The notes: generated by a model not told the origin, from the sequence alone. A stretch of DNA of 32,685 nucleotides from Archaeoglobus sp. UBA234 (GCA_002494625.1 DACH01000005.1:187713-220397), one strand, 5' to 3'; shown: positions 6,879 through 15,662, counted from the first letter of the stretch. A program made the numbers and translations.

Positions 6879-6952
6879 AGCCGCCGGCGGGACTCGAACC
6901 CGCGACCTGGTGATTACAAGTCACCCGCTCTTGCCAGCTGAGCTACGGCGGC
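6879..6952 (-). tRNA. tRNA-Thr (UGU anticodon)
   Basis: The minus strand folds into a complete cloverleaf: acceptor GCCGCCG/CGGCGGC, D-arm GCTC/GAGC, anticodon stem GGTGA/TCACC with loop CTTGTAA (anticodon TGT, threonine, codon ACA), variable loop AGGTC, and T-arm GCGGG-TTCGAGT-CCCGC. All stems are perfectly paired and GC-rich, as in a hyperthermophile. The base after the acceptor (6879) gives a U discriminator. CCA is not encoded; a TTTTT run follows at 6872-6876 (minus strand), a likely terminator. There is no intron. The 3' end faces the decayed restriction and toxin-antitoxin region, consistent with use as an integration site. Confidence 0.97.
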
Positions 6953-7044
6953 ACCTGATGTAGGTAACCAGGAGTTGAATATAAGAATTTTGCTATTCGG
7001 CAGTTTAAGTCATGTTTTAAGTGGTAATAATCAAAAGGTGAAGG

Positions 7045-7053
7045 TTTTTATAC
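7045..7053 (+). promoter_or_regulatory. TATA box of tatC
   Basis: TTTTTATAC centred near 7049 lies 25 nt upstream of ATG 7074. This supports that ATG as a leaderless start over the far upstream in-frame ATG-like starts. Confidence 0.6.
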
Positions 7054-7073
7054 TTCCCATTAAATCATCTTCG

Positions 7074-7826
7074 ATGGCTGATTTCACCACCTCTGATGCT
7101 GCCGAGGTTTTGTTGGTTATACGGAATGAGTTTTTGAAGCTTGTAATCATTGTTGCAGTTGCATGGGCAATCTCCTTTGCCTTTATAGCTGATTTTTTGA
7201 TTTCCAAGATTAAAATGGATCTTCTCCCTCTTGGAGCTGACCTGATTTACCTTGCACCACTTGAGGGCTTGATTCTCAAACTGAAAATAAGCCTCTATAT
7301 TGGTTTTGTTGCAGGGTTGCCCTACCTCATATATCTGATTTACAGAGCCCTTAAGGAGAGGACAGAGATTCTGCAGAATATCGAAATCAAGCGATCAACG
7401 GCATTAAAGTACTGTATCGCTGCATCAATCCTTTTCACTCTTGGTGTTGCCTATGGGTACTTACTAATGCTTCCCGTTTTCATGCAGTTTCTCTATTCAA
7501 CCGCAGCGAGTCAGGGAGTAGAGGCAACATACTCTATTGCTGAGTTTATTAATTTCATAATTCTTATGCTCGCAGTTTTTGGTTCGGTCTTCCAAATGCC
7601 TCTGGTTATGCTTTTTTTGATCGGAAATGATATAGTGAGCTACTCAACAATCACATATTACAGAAGACACTTTTATGTGATTTTTTTCATTCTTGGAGCC
7701 GCTATAACACCTCCAGATGTATTCACGCAGGCTATGGTGGCTGGACCGATGATTCTTTTCTTTGAGATCAGCATACTCGCCATCAGAGTAATATTCAGAG
7801 ATAAAATAAAGAAAAAAACTGCCTGA
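7074..7826 (+). CDS. tatC: Twin-arginine translocase subunit TatC
   Basis: TatC is the core membrane receptor of the Tat pathway, which exports folded, often cofactor-bearing proteins carrying a twin-arginine signal. The 250-residue product shows six hydrophobic segments and TatC landmarks: LAPLEGLILKLKISLYIGF (family P.E.f...K.s...G), LPYLIYLIYRALKERTE, FTLGVAYGYLLMLPVFMQFL, and YYRRHFYVIFFILGAAITPPDV followed by AGPMILFFE. The expected HLxELRxR N-terminal motif is weak here (VLLVIRNEFLKL), as in divergent archaeal TatC. An in-frame start at 6975 exists, but the TATA box at 7045-7053 makes ATG 7074 the natural leaderless start. No tatA gene lies in the window. It is probably monocistronic. 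Confidence 0.92.
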   Translation: MADFTTSDAAEVLLVIRNEFLKLVIIVAVAWAISFAFIADFLISKIKMDLLPLGADLIYLAPLEGLILKLKISLYIGFVAGLPYLIYLIYRALKERTEILQNIEIKRSTALKYCIAASILFTLGVAYGYLLMLPVFMQFLYSTAASQGVEATYSIAEFINFIILMLAVFGSVFQMPLVMLFLIGNDIVSYSTITYYRRHFYVIFFILGAAITPPDVFTQAMVAGPMILFFEISILAIRVIFRDKIKKKTA

Positions 7827-7891
7827 TTTTTCTGTGATTTACGGCATTCAGATATTGTTAAAAGACAAAATCGGAGACATTTATAAAGCCT

Positions 7892-9535
7892 CTATTCAAA
7901 GGCTGCCCCCTCATCTGCAGAGCCCACAAGTTTGGCGTACTTTGAGAGGTAGCCCGTAAGCTTTTTCTCGGGGGGACTCCACTTCTCTCTTCTTTCTGCA
8001 AGTTCATCCTTTTCTACCTTCAGCTCCAATTTCCTTGAGGGTATGTCGATAGATATCCTGTCTCCGTTCTTGACAAGGGCTATGTTTCCACCAACCATTG
8101 CTTCGGGGGAAACATGTCCTATACATGGTCCTCTTGTTGCACCACTGAATCTCCCATCTGTGACAAGAGCAACTCTGCTGTATCCCATTCCCGAAATAGC
8201 TGCTGTAGGGAGAAGCATCTCAGGCATTCCCGGTGCACCCTTGGGTCCCATGTACCGTATGATAATGATCTCCCCCTCTTCAATCTCATTGTTCAGTATT
8301 GATTTCAAAGCTTCCTGTTCTGAATCAAAACATCTTGCAAATCCTTCAAAAACCATCATTTCATCCTGAACGGCTGCAGCCTTTACAACTGCTCCTCTCT
8401 CTGCAAGATTACCCTTCAGTATGGCTATTCCCCCTTCTCTGTGGAGTGGGTTATCAATATCTCGGATAATACTCTCTCCTCTCAGGATAGCCTTTTCAGC
8501 AATTTCATACACTTTGAGTCCACTGACAGTCATTTCGTTGTTTAGAAGCTCTTTTGCCTTTTTGAAGAGCATCGGCACTCCACCACTTTCGTCAAGATCT
8601 GCAATTGTGTAGCTGCTTGCCGGATCTATGGCAACTATGTGGGGTGTCCTTCTACCGATCTCATCGAATAAATCGAGAGGTAGCTTTATTCCGGCCTCTC
8701 TTGCAATCGCAGGTAAATGCAGAACCGTATTCGTTGAACCACCGATCAGCATATCCATGGTTATTGCATTTTCGAAAGACTTCTCATTGATATAGTTTGA
8801 GGGCTGGATATTCTCTTTAACAAGTTCTACAACTCTCTTTCCACTCTCTTTTGCAACTCTGAGTTTTCTTGAAGAACCACATGGAGATGTAGCGCAGTAT
8901 GGGAGACTCAATCCCAGTGTCTCAGTCATAATCTGCATCGTGTTTGCTGTATATAAGCCCTGACAACTTCCGCAATATGGAGCACAGAAATCTTCGTAGA
9001 GTTTAAGCTCTTTCTCGCTTATTTTTCCAGCCTTGTACATTCCAGCAGCCTCAAAGGCTGTGGAAATCGTAACGGTTCTTCCAGAAACTTTTTCGGGCAT
9101 CATCGGCCCTCCTGTTACGACAACAGCAGGAATGTTGAGCCTTAGAACTGCCATAAGCATTCCCGGAACAATTTTATCACAGGAACCAACAACAACGAGC
9201 CCATCAAATCTGTGAGCCTGAACCATTGCCTCTATGCTATCTGCTATGAGTTCTCTTGAGGGAAGTGCAAATTTCATCCCATCATGGCCCATTGCAATCC
9301 CGTCGCAGATTCCTATGACTCCAAATTCAAAGGGAACGCCACCGGCCGAATAAATACCATCTTTTACAGCTCTGGTTATTCTGTCGAGGGACATATGGCC
9401 CGGGATAATGGTGTTGTATGCGTTTGCCACCCCTATAAAGGGTTTGTCCATCTCATCATCGGTGATTCCAAGAGCTTTCAGAAGTGCTCGGTGGGCAACT
9501 CTTTCAACTCCCTTTTTGACATCATCACTCCTCAT
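7892..9535 (-). CDS. ilvD: Dihydroxy-acid dehydratase
   Basis: IlvD dehydrates 2,3-dihydroxy-isovalerate and 2,3-dihydroxy-3-methylvalerate to the 2-oxo acids that precede valine, leucine and isoleucine. The 547-residue protein is full length. Visible family motifs are GVANAYNTIIPGHMSLD, VVGSCDKIVPGML and APYCGSCQGLYTANTM (iron-sulfur cluster cysteines), SLPYCATSPCGSSRK, GGSTNTVLHLPAIA and the C-terminal VTDGRFSGATRGPCIGH. I chose ATG 9535 because most homologues begin MRSD; an upstream in-frame ATG at 9568 adds 11 residues. A TATA-like TTTATTAAAAATA lies upstream at about 9610-9622 on the minus strand. It appears to stand alone, not in an ilv operon. Confidence 0.95.
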   Translation of the reverse strand: MRSDDVKKGVERVAHRALLKALGITDDEMDKPFIGVANAYNTIIPGHMSLDRITRAVKDGIYSAGGVPFEFGVIGICDGIAMGHDGMKFALPSRELIADSIEAMVQAHRFDGLVVVGSCDKIVPGMLMAVLRLNIPAVVVTGGPMMPEKVSGRTVTISTAFEAAGMYKAGKISEKELKLYEDFCAPYCGSCQGLYTANTMQIMTETLGLSLPYCATSPCGSSRKLRVAKESGKRVVELVKENIQPSNYINEKSFENAITMDMLIGGSTNTVLHLPAIAREAGIKLPLDLFDEIGRRTPHIVAIDPASSYTIADLDESGGVPMLFKKAKELLNNEMTVSGLKVYEIAEKAILRGESIIRDIDNPLHREGGIAILKGNLAERGAVVKAAAVQDEMMVFEGFARCFDSEQEALKSILNNEIEEGEIIIIRYMGPKGAPGMPEMLLPTAAISGMGYSRVALVTDGRFSGATRGPCIGHVSPEAMVGGNIALVKNGDRISIDIPSRKLELKVEKDELAERREKWSPPEKKLTGYLSKYAKLVGSADEGAAFE

Positions 9536-9682
9536 CGACTCTTTGCTTGTGTGCAAAGTATTTAACATTAATCAGAAATCAGCCATTTTCTTGGATGATT
9601 GTGATTCAAGTATTTTTAATAAATACAAAAATAAAATTAAAAAAGATTTTATGATTTGATAGGTAACTCGTAAAAGACTTTA

Positions 9683-9886
9683 TCAGGTTTTTATTGCAAG
9701 TTCAATATCTTCAGCTTTAACAGTCTTTCTTCCAACATGCTTTGCGACTTCAACAGCCTTCTTGGCAACCTCTGTTGCCCACTCCTCAAGATATTCAGCA
9801 AGAACTTCCTTTGCATCCTCACTAACCCTCATCGCTCCAGCATTCCTCATCAATCTGTCAATAGGGGCAATGGGCAGCTCACCCAT
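9683..9886 (-). CDS. Archaeal histone, 67 aa
   Basis: A single histone fold: ELPIAPIDRLMRNAGAMRVS (helix 1), DAKEVLAEYLEEWATEVAKKAVEVAKHVGRKTV (helix 2 and the following RKT loop) and KAEDIELAIKT (helix 3). The RKTVKAEDIELA segment is diagnostic. Archaeal histones dimerise, wrap DNA into hypernucleosome-like filaments and compact the chromosome. There is no N- or C-terminal tail, as usual in Euryarchaeota. A strong GGAGGTG Shine-Dalgarno sequence precedes ATG 9886, and a TATATATA box lies at 9926-9936 on the minus strand, which fits high expression. Confidence 0.97.
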   Translation of the reverse strand: MGELPIAPIDRLMRNAGAMRVSEDAKEVLAEYLEEWATEVAKKAVEVAKHVGRKTVKAEDIELAIKT

Positions 9887-9925
9887 TTGATTTCACCTCC
9901 TTCAACCAAAATTTAAGTTATTTGA

Positions 9926-9936
9926 CATATATATAG
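9926..9936 (-). promoter_or_regulatory. TATA box of the histone gene
   Basis: The minus strand reads AACTATATATATGTC across 9925-9940. It sits about 45 nt upstream of the histone start codon, allowing a short leader containing the GGAGGTG ribosome-binding site. Confidence 0.6.
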
Positions 9937-10108
9937 TTTTCGAATTAATAAGGATGAATGACCTCGATTTCCAGAATAGAGAAGGTATATAATTTTATTT
10001 TGTTGCTGGGGGTGGGGACTTCATCTGTAGCAGTCTATTTCTTATAATTGATAGTTTATGCTTTAGTGGGTCACTAAGAAAGTAGAAGATGTAATTAAAA
10101 GAAAAGAA

Positions 10109-11338
10109 TCAACCCAGATTTCTGACAACCTCTTCAGCAAACTCTTTTGTTCCAACTAAGTTTCCTCCTATATGTCGGTGTAAGTCGTAGGTAACGGTCC
10201 CACTCTGGATTGTTCTCTCAACAGCCTTCTTTATCATTTCGCTGGCATCCTTCCATCCGAGGTATTCAAACATCAGCGCTCCTGTGAGTATCTCAGCAGT
10301 TGGATTTACTTTGTTCTGTCCAGTATATTTTGGAGCAGAACCGTGAATGGGCTCGAAGACACCCATCCCATCTCCAATATTCGAACCGGGAGCAATTCCA
10401 AGTCCTCCTACCATTGCAGCAGCAGCATCACTCATGTAGTCTCCATTGAGGTTTGGCATTGCGAGAACATCATATTCATCAGTCCTTGTTAGAATCTGCT
10501 GGAACATGTTATCTGCGATTCTGTCTTTAATCACAATTTTCCCCTCAGCTTTGCCATCGTAGTTCTCCCATAACTCAGTTTCTGTGATGGTCTTATCTCC
10601 AAACTCCTCTCTTGCAACCTCATATCCCCAGTCTCTGAAAGCTCCCTCCGTATACTTCATGATGTTGCCTTTGTGTACAATAGTTACACTCTCCCTGTTG
10701 TTCTCAATGGCATACTTTATTGCCATTTTCACAAGCCTTTTTGTAGCGAACTCACTGATGGGTTTTATTCCGATCCCGGAGTCTTTTCTGATGTTCACTC
10801 CGAACTCATCAGCAAGGAATCTTATAACCTTCAGAGCCTCCTCACTGCCCTCTTTCCATTCAATACCTGAGTAAACATCCTCCGTGTTCTCCCTGAAAAT
10901 GACCATATCTACTTTTTCAGGGTGCTTTAGTGGACTTGGAACACCTTTTAAGTAGTAAATAGGTCTTACATTGGCATAAAGATCAAGAATTTGCCTTATA
11001 GTCACATTCAGGCTCCTGAACCCACCACCAACCGGGGTTGTGAGAGGACCTTTAAGAGCGACCCTGTATTCACGGATGGCGTTGATTGTGTCATCAGGAA
11101 GATAATTTCCATAAATTTTGAAAGCGTCCTCTCCTGCATAAACCTTAAACCATGAAATCTCCCTTCCTGTTAATCTTGCAGCCTCATTGAGAACCATTAT
11201 CGCAGCAGGAACAACGTCCTTGCCTATCCCGTCTCCCTCAAAATAGGGTATAATCGGATTCTCTGGAACCTTAAGTTCACCATCAATGTACTTTATCTTC
11301 TCTCCGCTCTCAGGTGGACTGACCTTTTCAAACTTCAT
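10109..11338 (-). CDS. icd: NADP-dependent isocitrate dehydrogenase
   Basis: Oxidative decarboxylation of isocitrate to 2-oxoglutarate. The 409-residue protein has PYFEGDGIGKDV, the substrate loop PLTTPVGGGFRSLNVTIRQ with the conserved serine, LYANVRP, IFRENTEDVYSGIEW, the YTEGAFRDWGY segment, and the C-terminal MGVFEPIHGSAPKYTGQNKVNP. The coenzyme residues GSAPKYTG, KVNP and TYDLHRH (equivalents of Lys344, Tyr345, Val351, Tyr391 and Arg395 of the E. coli enzyme) indicate NADP rather than NAD. GGAGG precedes ATG 11338, and TATA-like AAACTTATTAAA lies at about 11372-11385. It is monocistronic, with a 160-nt spacer separating it from the histone gene's promoter. Confidence 0.96.
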   Translation of the reverse strand: MKFEKVSPPESGEKIKYIDGELKVPENPIIPYFEGDGIGKDVVPAAIMVLNEAARLTGREISWFKVYAGEDAFKIYGNYLPDDTINAIREYRVALKGPLTTPVGGGFRSLNVTIRQILDLYANVRPIYYLKGVPSPLKHPEKVDMVIFRENTEDVYSGIEWKEGSEEALKVIRFLADEFGVNIRKDSGIGIKPISEFATKRLVKMAIKYAIENNRESVTIVHKGNIMKYTEGAFRDWGYEVAREEFGDKTITETELWENYDGKAEGKIVIKDRIADNMFQQILTRTDEYDVLAMPNLNGDYMSDAAAAMVGGLGIAPGSNIGDGMGVFEPIHGSAPKYTGQNKVNPTAEILTGALMFEYLGWKDASEMIKKAVERTIQSGTVTYDLHRHIGGNLVGTKEFAEEVVRNLG

Positions 11339-11431
11339 AGCTGAACCTCCCCTCTCTTCCAGTGAACGGGAGTTTAATAAGTTTTTGTGTTGCTGTAGGA
11401 TCTTATAAATGAAAATAATAGGGGAGTGGAT

Positions 11432-12112
11432 TTACCTTCCCACAACCATAGTTCTGAAGGAATCTGCTGCTCTTGCGGTGCTGTTTGCAATCTCTCCGAG
11501 ATGTATCAAGATATTTCTTAAAAGCATTATATCGAGAACATCCATTTTGCTGTTCAGGAGGAGTTTGTGCAACTCTATCTGTACTTTATCACACTCGTGT
11601 TCCACATGCTCTATGGAGTTGACATGGAGGAGTATATCTGTTATCTCCTTTTTACTAAAAGAGGTTGCAATGAGCGAGTTTACATGGTCAATAAGCTCTT
11701 CATACTTGCAGATTATATCATTGATCATATAGAGGAGCTGTCTGAACTTCTTCTCGATATTTTTCTCAATCTCCTTAGTCTCACGATATGTGAACATATG
11801 GCAGATATGCTCTATGTAGTTTATTATCTCATCCTGAAATGTAAGAAAGCTCAGAAGATCATGCCTGTCAACGGGAAGTCTCAGGGACTTGGTGACATGG
11901 GTTCTTATTTCAGCCTTTATTTTGTCGGCTTCATGTTCGAGTGTGTCAATTTCTTTTTCTAAAGACGCGATTTTTTCTACATCTCCTGTGATGAATGCCT
12001 CATACTGATCCACAAGAAGATCGGCGGCAACGACGATATATTCGCTGTGCTGGTGTATAGCCTTAAATGGAGAGTATCCAAAGACATCAGCAATTGATCT
12101 GATGAACCTCAT
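11432..12112 (-). CDS. DUF47 / PhoU-like phosphate transport regulator
   Basis: A 226-residue all-helical protein of the DUF47 (PhoU-related, TIGR00153) family: FIRSIADVFGYSPFKAIHQH at the N-terminus, acidic helices ASLEKEIDTLEHEADKIKAE with the E-x3-D metal-binding pattern, and ERC-like VEHECDKVQIELHKLL. Genes of this family typically accompany PiT permeases and modulate phosphate uptake. It overlaps the permease gene by 4 nt (ATGA), so translation is coupled. No signal peptide; it is expected to be a cytoplasmic partner of the permease. Confidence 0.9.
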   Translation of the reverse strand: MRFIRSIADVFGYSPFKAIHQHSEYIVVAADLLVDQYEAFITGDVEKIASLEKEIDTLEHEADKIKAEIRTHVTKSLRLPVDRHDLLSFLTFQDEIINYIEHICHMFTYRETKEIEKNIEKKFRQLLYMINDIICKYEELIDHVNSLIATSFSKKEITDILLHVNSIEHVEHECDKVQIELHKLLLNSKMDVLDIMLLRNILIHLGEIANSTARAADSFRTMVVGR

Positions 12113-13110
12113 AGAAACACCACCAGTACGGTATATATCGAGATTGTCAGTCCTGCAGCTACGGGTATAGTTAGCACCCAGGAGTAAATAATTCTTTTCA
12201 CTACGCTCAGATCAACACTTGCCAAACCTCCGGCAAATCCAACCCCAAGAACACTTCCCACAAGCGTGTGGGTTGTTGAGATTGGCATACCAAGATAGGA
12301 TGCAGAAAGAACTGTTGTTGCAGTGGCAAATTCTGCAGAAAAGCCTCTTGTTGGTGTCAGTTCAGTAATTCTTTTTCCTACAGTCTCTATAACTCTGTAT
12401 CCCCATGTGGCAATTCCTATTGCTATTCCCAGACCTCCAAGGGCAAGCACCCATGAGGGAGCCTCGGAGAACCCGAATGTTGCCGATACAGGCCCAACGG
12501 CATTTGCCACATCGTTACTGCCGTGGGCAAAGGCAACATAGCATGCTGTGAGCACTTGCAGGTACTTGAAGATATGCTCTACCCTTTCAACATCCATATT
12601 TGATAAAATTAGGAATTTAATCAGTGAGAAAATCAAAAAAGCGAGAATAGCACCTGTAATTGGTGACAATAGCCAGCTCAGTACGATATTGTTGAGTACA
12701 TCCCATTTTATGCTTTCTAAGGGTATCAAGTTCTCTGAAACTGCAGCCAGCCCAAAACCAAGCATTGCCCCGACGATCGAATGGGAGGTGGATACAGGAA
12801 GATGGAAATATGTTGCAATTGTTATCCATAGACCGGCAGAGAATATCGCTGCAAGAGCTCCTATGGCTATTATATGTTGATCAAGAAGCTCAATAGGAAC
12901 TATTCCCTTCCCAACTGTTTTTGTAACTCTACTCCCGAAAAGAAAAGCACCAAGGAATTCAAGGACTCCAGCAATGATGATTATCTGTTTTAAAGTTAGC
13001 GCTCCACTTCCGTAAGATGTGGCCATTGAATTTGCAGCATCGTTTGCCCCTATGTTCCATGCCATGTAAATTGAAACTATGAGAGTGAAGATGAAGATGA
13101 TCTCAATCAT
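12109..13110 (-). CDS. pit: PiT family inorganic phosphate permease
   Basis: A 333-residue multi-pass protein with the duplicated PiT signature: IGANDAANSMATSYGSGALT in the N-terminal half and AHGSNDVANAVGPVSATF in the C-terminal half, each followed by LPVSTSHSIVGAMLG and MPISTTHTLVGSVLG respectively. This internal repeat defines sodium- or proton-coupled phosphate symporters. The start ATG 13110 is about 25 nt downstream of a TATA-like CAAATAAATGA (minus strand, 13131-13141), so it may be leaderless. It is transcribed with the DUF47 gene and diverges from the ABC exporter genes. Confidence 0.93.
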   Translation of the reverse strand: MIEIIFIFTLIVSIYMAWNIGANDAANSMATSYGSGALTLKQIIIIAGVLEFLGAFLFGSRVTKTVGKGIVPIELLDQHIIAIGALAAIFSAGLWITIATYFHLPVSTSHSIVGAMLGFGLAAVSENLIPLESIKWDVLNNIVLSWLLSPITGAILAFLIFSLIKFLILSNMDVERVEHIFKYLQVLTACYVAFAHGSNDVANAVGPVSATFGFSEAPSWVLALGGLGIAIGIATWGYRVIETVGKRITELTPTRGFSAEFATATTVLSASYLGMPISTTHTLVGSVLGVGFAGGLASVDLSVVKRIIYSWVLTIPVAAGLTISIYTVLVVFL

Positions 13111-13216
13111 TAAAGCGACTCAGAACCAATCATTTATTTGTTTTTCGAAATATTCCATAAAGCAAAGTTTTTTATTATCACTCCTTACACCTGTCCGCTT
13201 GGATTTTAAACAGAAT

Positions 13217-13226
13217 TGCTTAAATA
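13217..13226 (+). promoter_or_regulatory. TATA box of the ABC exporter operon
   Basis: GCTTAAATAT lies about 26 nt upstream of GTG 13249. It overlaps the alternative TTG start at 13216, which argues against that longer start. Confidence 0.5.
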
Positions 13227-13248
13227 TCTGTCAGAGGAAGGATATAGG

Positions 13249-14175
13249 GTGAAAGCTGTCGAGTGCAAGAACCTCTGGATGTCCTACAAAACTTTATTTG
13301 GTGAGAGAAAAGTTGCTCTGAGAGATGTCAGCCTTGAAATTGAAGAGGGTGAAATATTCGGAATACTTGGACCCAATGCTGCTGGAAAAACAACCCTTAT
13401 ATCGATTCTTTCGACCCTTCTGATTCCTGACAGTGGGAGTGTCAGTATTTTTGGAATGGATGCTTTTAAAGAAACAAAGAAGATTAGAGAGAGAATAAAC
13501 ATGTCAAGTGGACTCAACCTTCCCTGGAGTTTGAGTGTTTATGAGTGCCTAAAATTTTTTGGAATGGCTTATGGCGTGAAGGATAACAGGATTGAAGAAC
13601 TTATTGAAAGCTTTGAACTCTCAGAATTCCGAGATGTAGAATTTGAGGAGCTTTCAACCGGTAACAAGCAGAAATTAAGCCTTGCTAAGGCTTTTGTAAA
13701 TGATCCTGAGCTCGTGTTTCTTGATGAGCCAACAACAGGGCTTGATCCAGATGTTGCGAGAAAGGTGAGAAAGAAAATCCTCAAGATACATGAGGAGGAG
13801 GGTATAACCATTGTTCTCACCACACATTATATGGCTGAAGCTGAACTGCTCTGTGACAGAATCACTTTCCTCAATCATGGTAGAATAATTGCTGAAGGGA
13901 CGCAGGATGACCTGAAAAAAATAATTGGAGCAAAGGATAGAGTTATTGTGGAACTCTCCTATATTGATACAATCTCATTCGATAAACTCCCCCCTGAAGG
14001 AATATACTCTGTGGAATTCAGAGATGAAAAACTTATCTTTTTCGTTGACAGTGGTGAGAAAAGGATAAAGGAGATAGTAAAGCTTATCGAACCCTACTGG
14101 AATAATGTGAAAGGCATAACTGTGGAGGAGGCGAATCTTGAGGATGTTTTTCTCGAGCTTGCAAAAAGAGCTTAG
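13249..14175 (+). CDS. ABC transporter ATP-binding protein, 308 aa
   Basis: A DRA-type ABC ATPase: Walker A GPNAAGKTT (with Ala replacing the usual Gly before the second Gly), the signature LSTGNKQKLSLAKA, Walker B ELVFLDEPTTGLDPD, and the H-loop TTHYMAEAE. A C-terminal extension of about 90 residues after the nucleotide-binding domain is typical of DrrA-like exporters. I chose GTG 13249 because the TATA box sits 26 nt upstream, and a TTG at 13216 would overlap it. The stop TAG at 14173-14175 lies inside the permease gene, so the two are coupled. The substrate is not identifiable; drug, lipid or polysaccharide export are family possibilities. Confidence 0.92.
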   Translation: MKAVECKNLWMSYKTLFGERKVALRDVSLEIEEGEIFGILGPNAAGKTTLISILSTLLIPDSGSVSIFGMDAFKETKKIRERINMSSGLNLPWSLSVYECLKFFGMAYGVKDNRIEELIESFELSEFRDVEFEELSTGNKQKLSLAKAFVNDPELVFLDEPTTGLDPDVARKVRKKILKIHEEEGITIVLTTHYMAEAELLCDRITFLNHGRIIAEGTQDDLKKIIGAKDRVIVELSYIDTISFDKLPPEGIYSVEFRDEKLIFFVDSGEKRIKEIVKLIEPYWNNVKGITVEEANLEDVFLELAKRA

Positions 14176-14947
14176 GAAAACGATGGCTTTTGCATACAAG
14201 AATATAATAATGACAAGAAGAAATTTTTTCACGGTATTTGAAACACTTTTCTGGCCACTTATCAGCCTTTTCTCTGTCGGCCTTATGGGAACATATCTCG
14301 AGATTGGAGAGAATAAGCTGGCATTCATCATGATTGGGGCAATCTCTCTGAGTGTAATACAGCTCGCACAGCTCGATGTGACCTATGTTCTCCTCTTCGA
14401 TGTATGGAGTAAAAGTTTGAAATATACCTTTGCCTCACCATCTTCTTTTATCAACATGCTCATGGGTTCATGGGTTGTAGGAATCATCAGGGGATTTGTA
14501 GCCTTTCTGATTCTCTCAGCATTCAGCATCTATGTTTTTAACCTCAATATGCTTTCAATTCCAGCTGGAGCTCTTGCTCTTTTTCTGATAGGTCTGTTTG
14601 TAACAGCTCTCCTTATTGGAATGAGTGCATGCATTTTGATGCTAATCTTTGGCAGAAGGGCAGAAATAGCTGCTTGGACTCTAACAGCCATAATAATGCT
14701 TGTTTGTGGGATTTATTATCCCGTTTCTGTGCTTCCATTTGAATTCAGGCTCGTTGCCCTCGCTATCCCGGTAACTCATTTTTTAGAGTATTTCAGAGCA
14801 TTCTATGGCTTCTCGCCAACCACTTCACAGCCACTTGCAGCTGGTTTTGGCCTGAGCCTGATGTATCTTGCAATTTTCCTGATTCTCTCTGAATGGTCTC
14901 TTAAACGGGCAAGAAAGAACGGAATGATAATTAAGCTTTCAGAATAA
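14144..14947 (+). CDS. ABC-2 type transporter permease, 267 aa
   Basis: The membrane partner of the ATPase. It starts with a cytoplasmic segment (ELRKTMAFAYKNIIMTRRNFF), typical of ABC-2 permeases, then six hydrophobic segments with a conserved-looking GIYYPVSVLPFEFRLVALAIPVTHFLEYFR near the C-terminus, which is the ABC-2 signature (YPv..lP..l+.i....P.ty..e.+R). ATG 14144 overlaps the ATPase gene by 32 nt; TTG 14138 and ATG 14183 are alternatives. The overlap indicates a two-gene exporter operon. Confidence 0.9.
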   Translation: MFFSSLQKELRKTMAFAYKNIIMTRRNFFTVFETLFWPLISLFSVGLMGTYLEIGENKLAFIMIGAISLSVIQLAQLDVTYVLLFDVWSKSLKYTFASPSSFINMLMGSWVVGIIRGFVAFLILSAFSIYVFNLNMLSIPAGALALFLIGLFVTALLIGMSACILMLIFGRRAEIAAWTLTAIIMLVCGIYYPVSVLPFEFRLVALAIPVTHFLEYFRAFYGFSPTTSQPLAAGFGLSLMYLAIFLILSEWSLKRARKNGMIIKLSE

Positions 14948-14960
14948 AAATTAAAAAAGC

Positions 14961-15662
14961 TTAGGCAGCCATTAGGGCATAAGCCCTTCCAAGCTCAGTG
15001 AGGATTATTTTAACATTTTTACCCTCTCTTCTCATTGTTATCAGTCCGTCCTCTTCAAGACCCTTGAGATGATAACTCATTCTTGCCCTCTGTGCCATGT
15101 ACTTTTTCTGATCACCTGTTCTTCCTTCAAGAAGGTCAATGAGTCTGTTTATTGACTCCACTTCTCCTCCGTTGTCCTGAATCAGCTTAATGATTTCCAC
15201 TTTGTCATTGCTTATCTTCTTCAGAGGTGGAATCGATATCTCAAGAATCCTGTCTATTCCTATTTCCTTTCCATCTTCATACTTTGGTAGGGCAATATAC
15301 AACCTGCTCCCTGAAAGCTGGGCAGCAATATAGCAGGAAATTACAAGAGTTCTGGGAGCATCGGTTGCATTAATCATAACTTCATTCTCCTCAACAAGCT
15401 CTTTCTTTATAACTTTTAAAATTTCAAGAGCGGCGGAATAGACATTCAGCTTATCCACATAAACTCTTTCCACCTCTATTAGCACTTTTAGTGTTTTTTC
15501 AATCTCGTCTGCCTTGGCGTGTATCTCTTTTTCCCCACTGAGTGTTTCATCACTGCCCAGAACCATGTAGACTTTCTGTATTGGGTATCCACTTTTTCTT
15601 ATGCTGTCGAGTAGTCTCTCTTCGTTCACACCAATCGGTATTATGTGTACTACCTTTCCCAT
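14961..15662 (-). CDS. CARF-like domain plus winged-helix regulator (HFX_2341/DUF6293 type)
   Basis: 233 residues. The N-terminal ~130 residues look like a Rossmann-type CARF/DUF6293 sensor: VVHIIPIGVNEERLL at strand 1, KVYMVLGS at strand 2, and the MINATDAPRTLVISCYIAAQL strand-loop-helix where the ligand-binding motif is expected. The C-terminal ~80 residues form a winged helix (YMAQRARMSYHLKGLEEDGLITMRREGKNVKIILTELG). This is the architecture of Csa3-like and halophilic HFX_2341 regulators. CARF domains bind cyclic oligoadenylates in CRISPR systems, but no cas gene or CRISPR array is in this window, so the ligand is unknown. A TATA box at 15684-15697 predicts a leaderless ATG 15662. The gene converges with the ABC permease. 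Confidence 0.8.
   Translation of the reverse strand: MGKVVHIIPIGVNEERLLDSIRKSGYPIQKVYMVLGSDETLSGEKEIHAKADEIEKTLKVLIEVERVYVDKLNVYSAALEILKVIKKELVEENEVMINATDAPRTLVISCYIAAQLSGSRLYIALPKYEDGKEIGIDRILEISIPPLKKISNDKVEIIKLIQDNGGEVESINRLIDLLEGRTGDQKKYMAQRARMSYHLKGLEEDGLITMRREGKNVKIILTELGRAYALMAA

Noticed and set aside
8043..9659. Several 60-108 aa plus-strand ORFs within ilvD
   Set aside because: They are antisense shadows of ilvD, with no independent ribosome-binding sites or domains.
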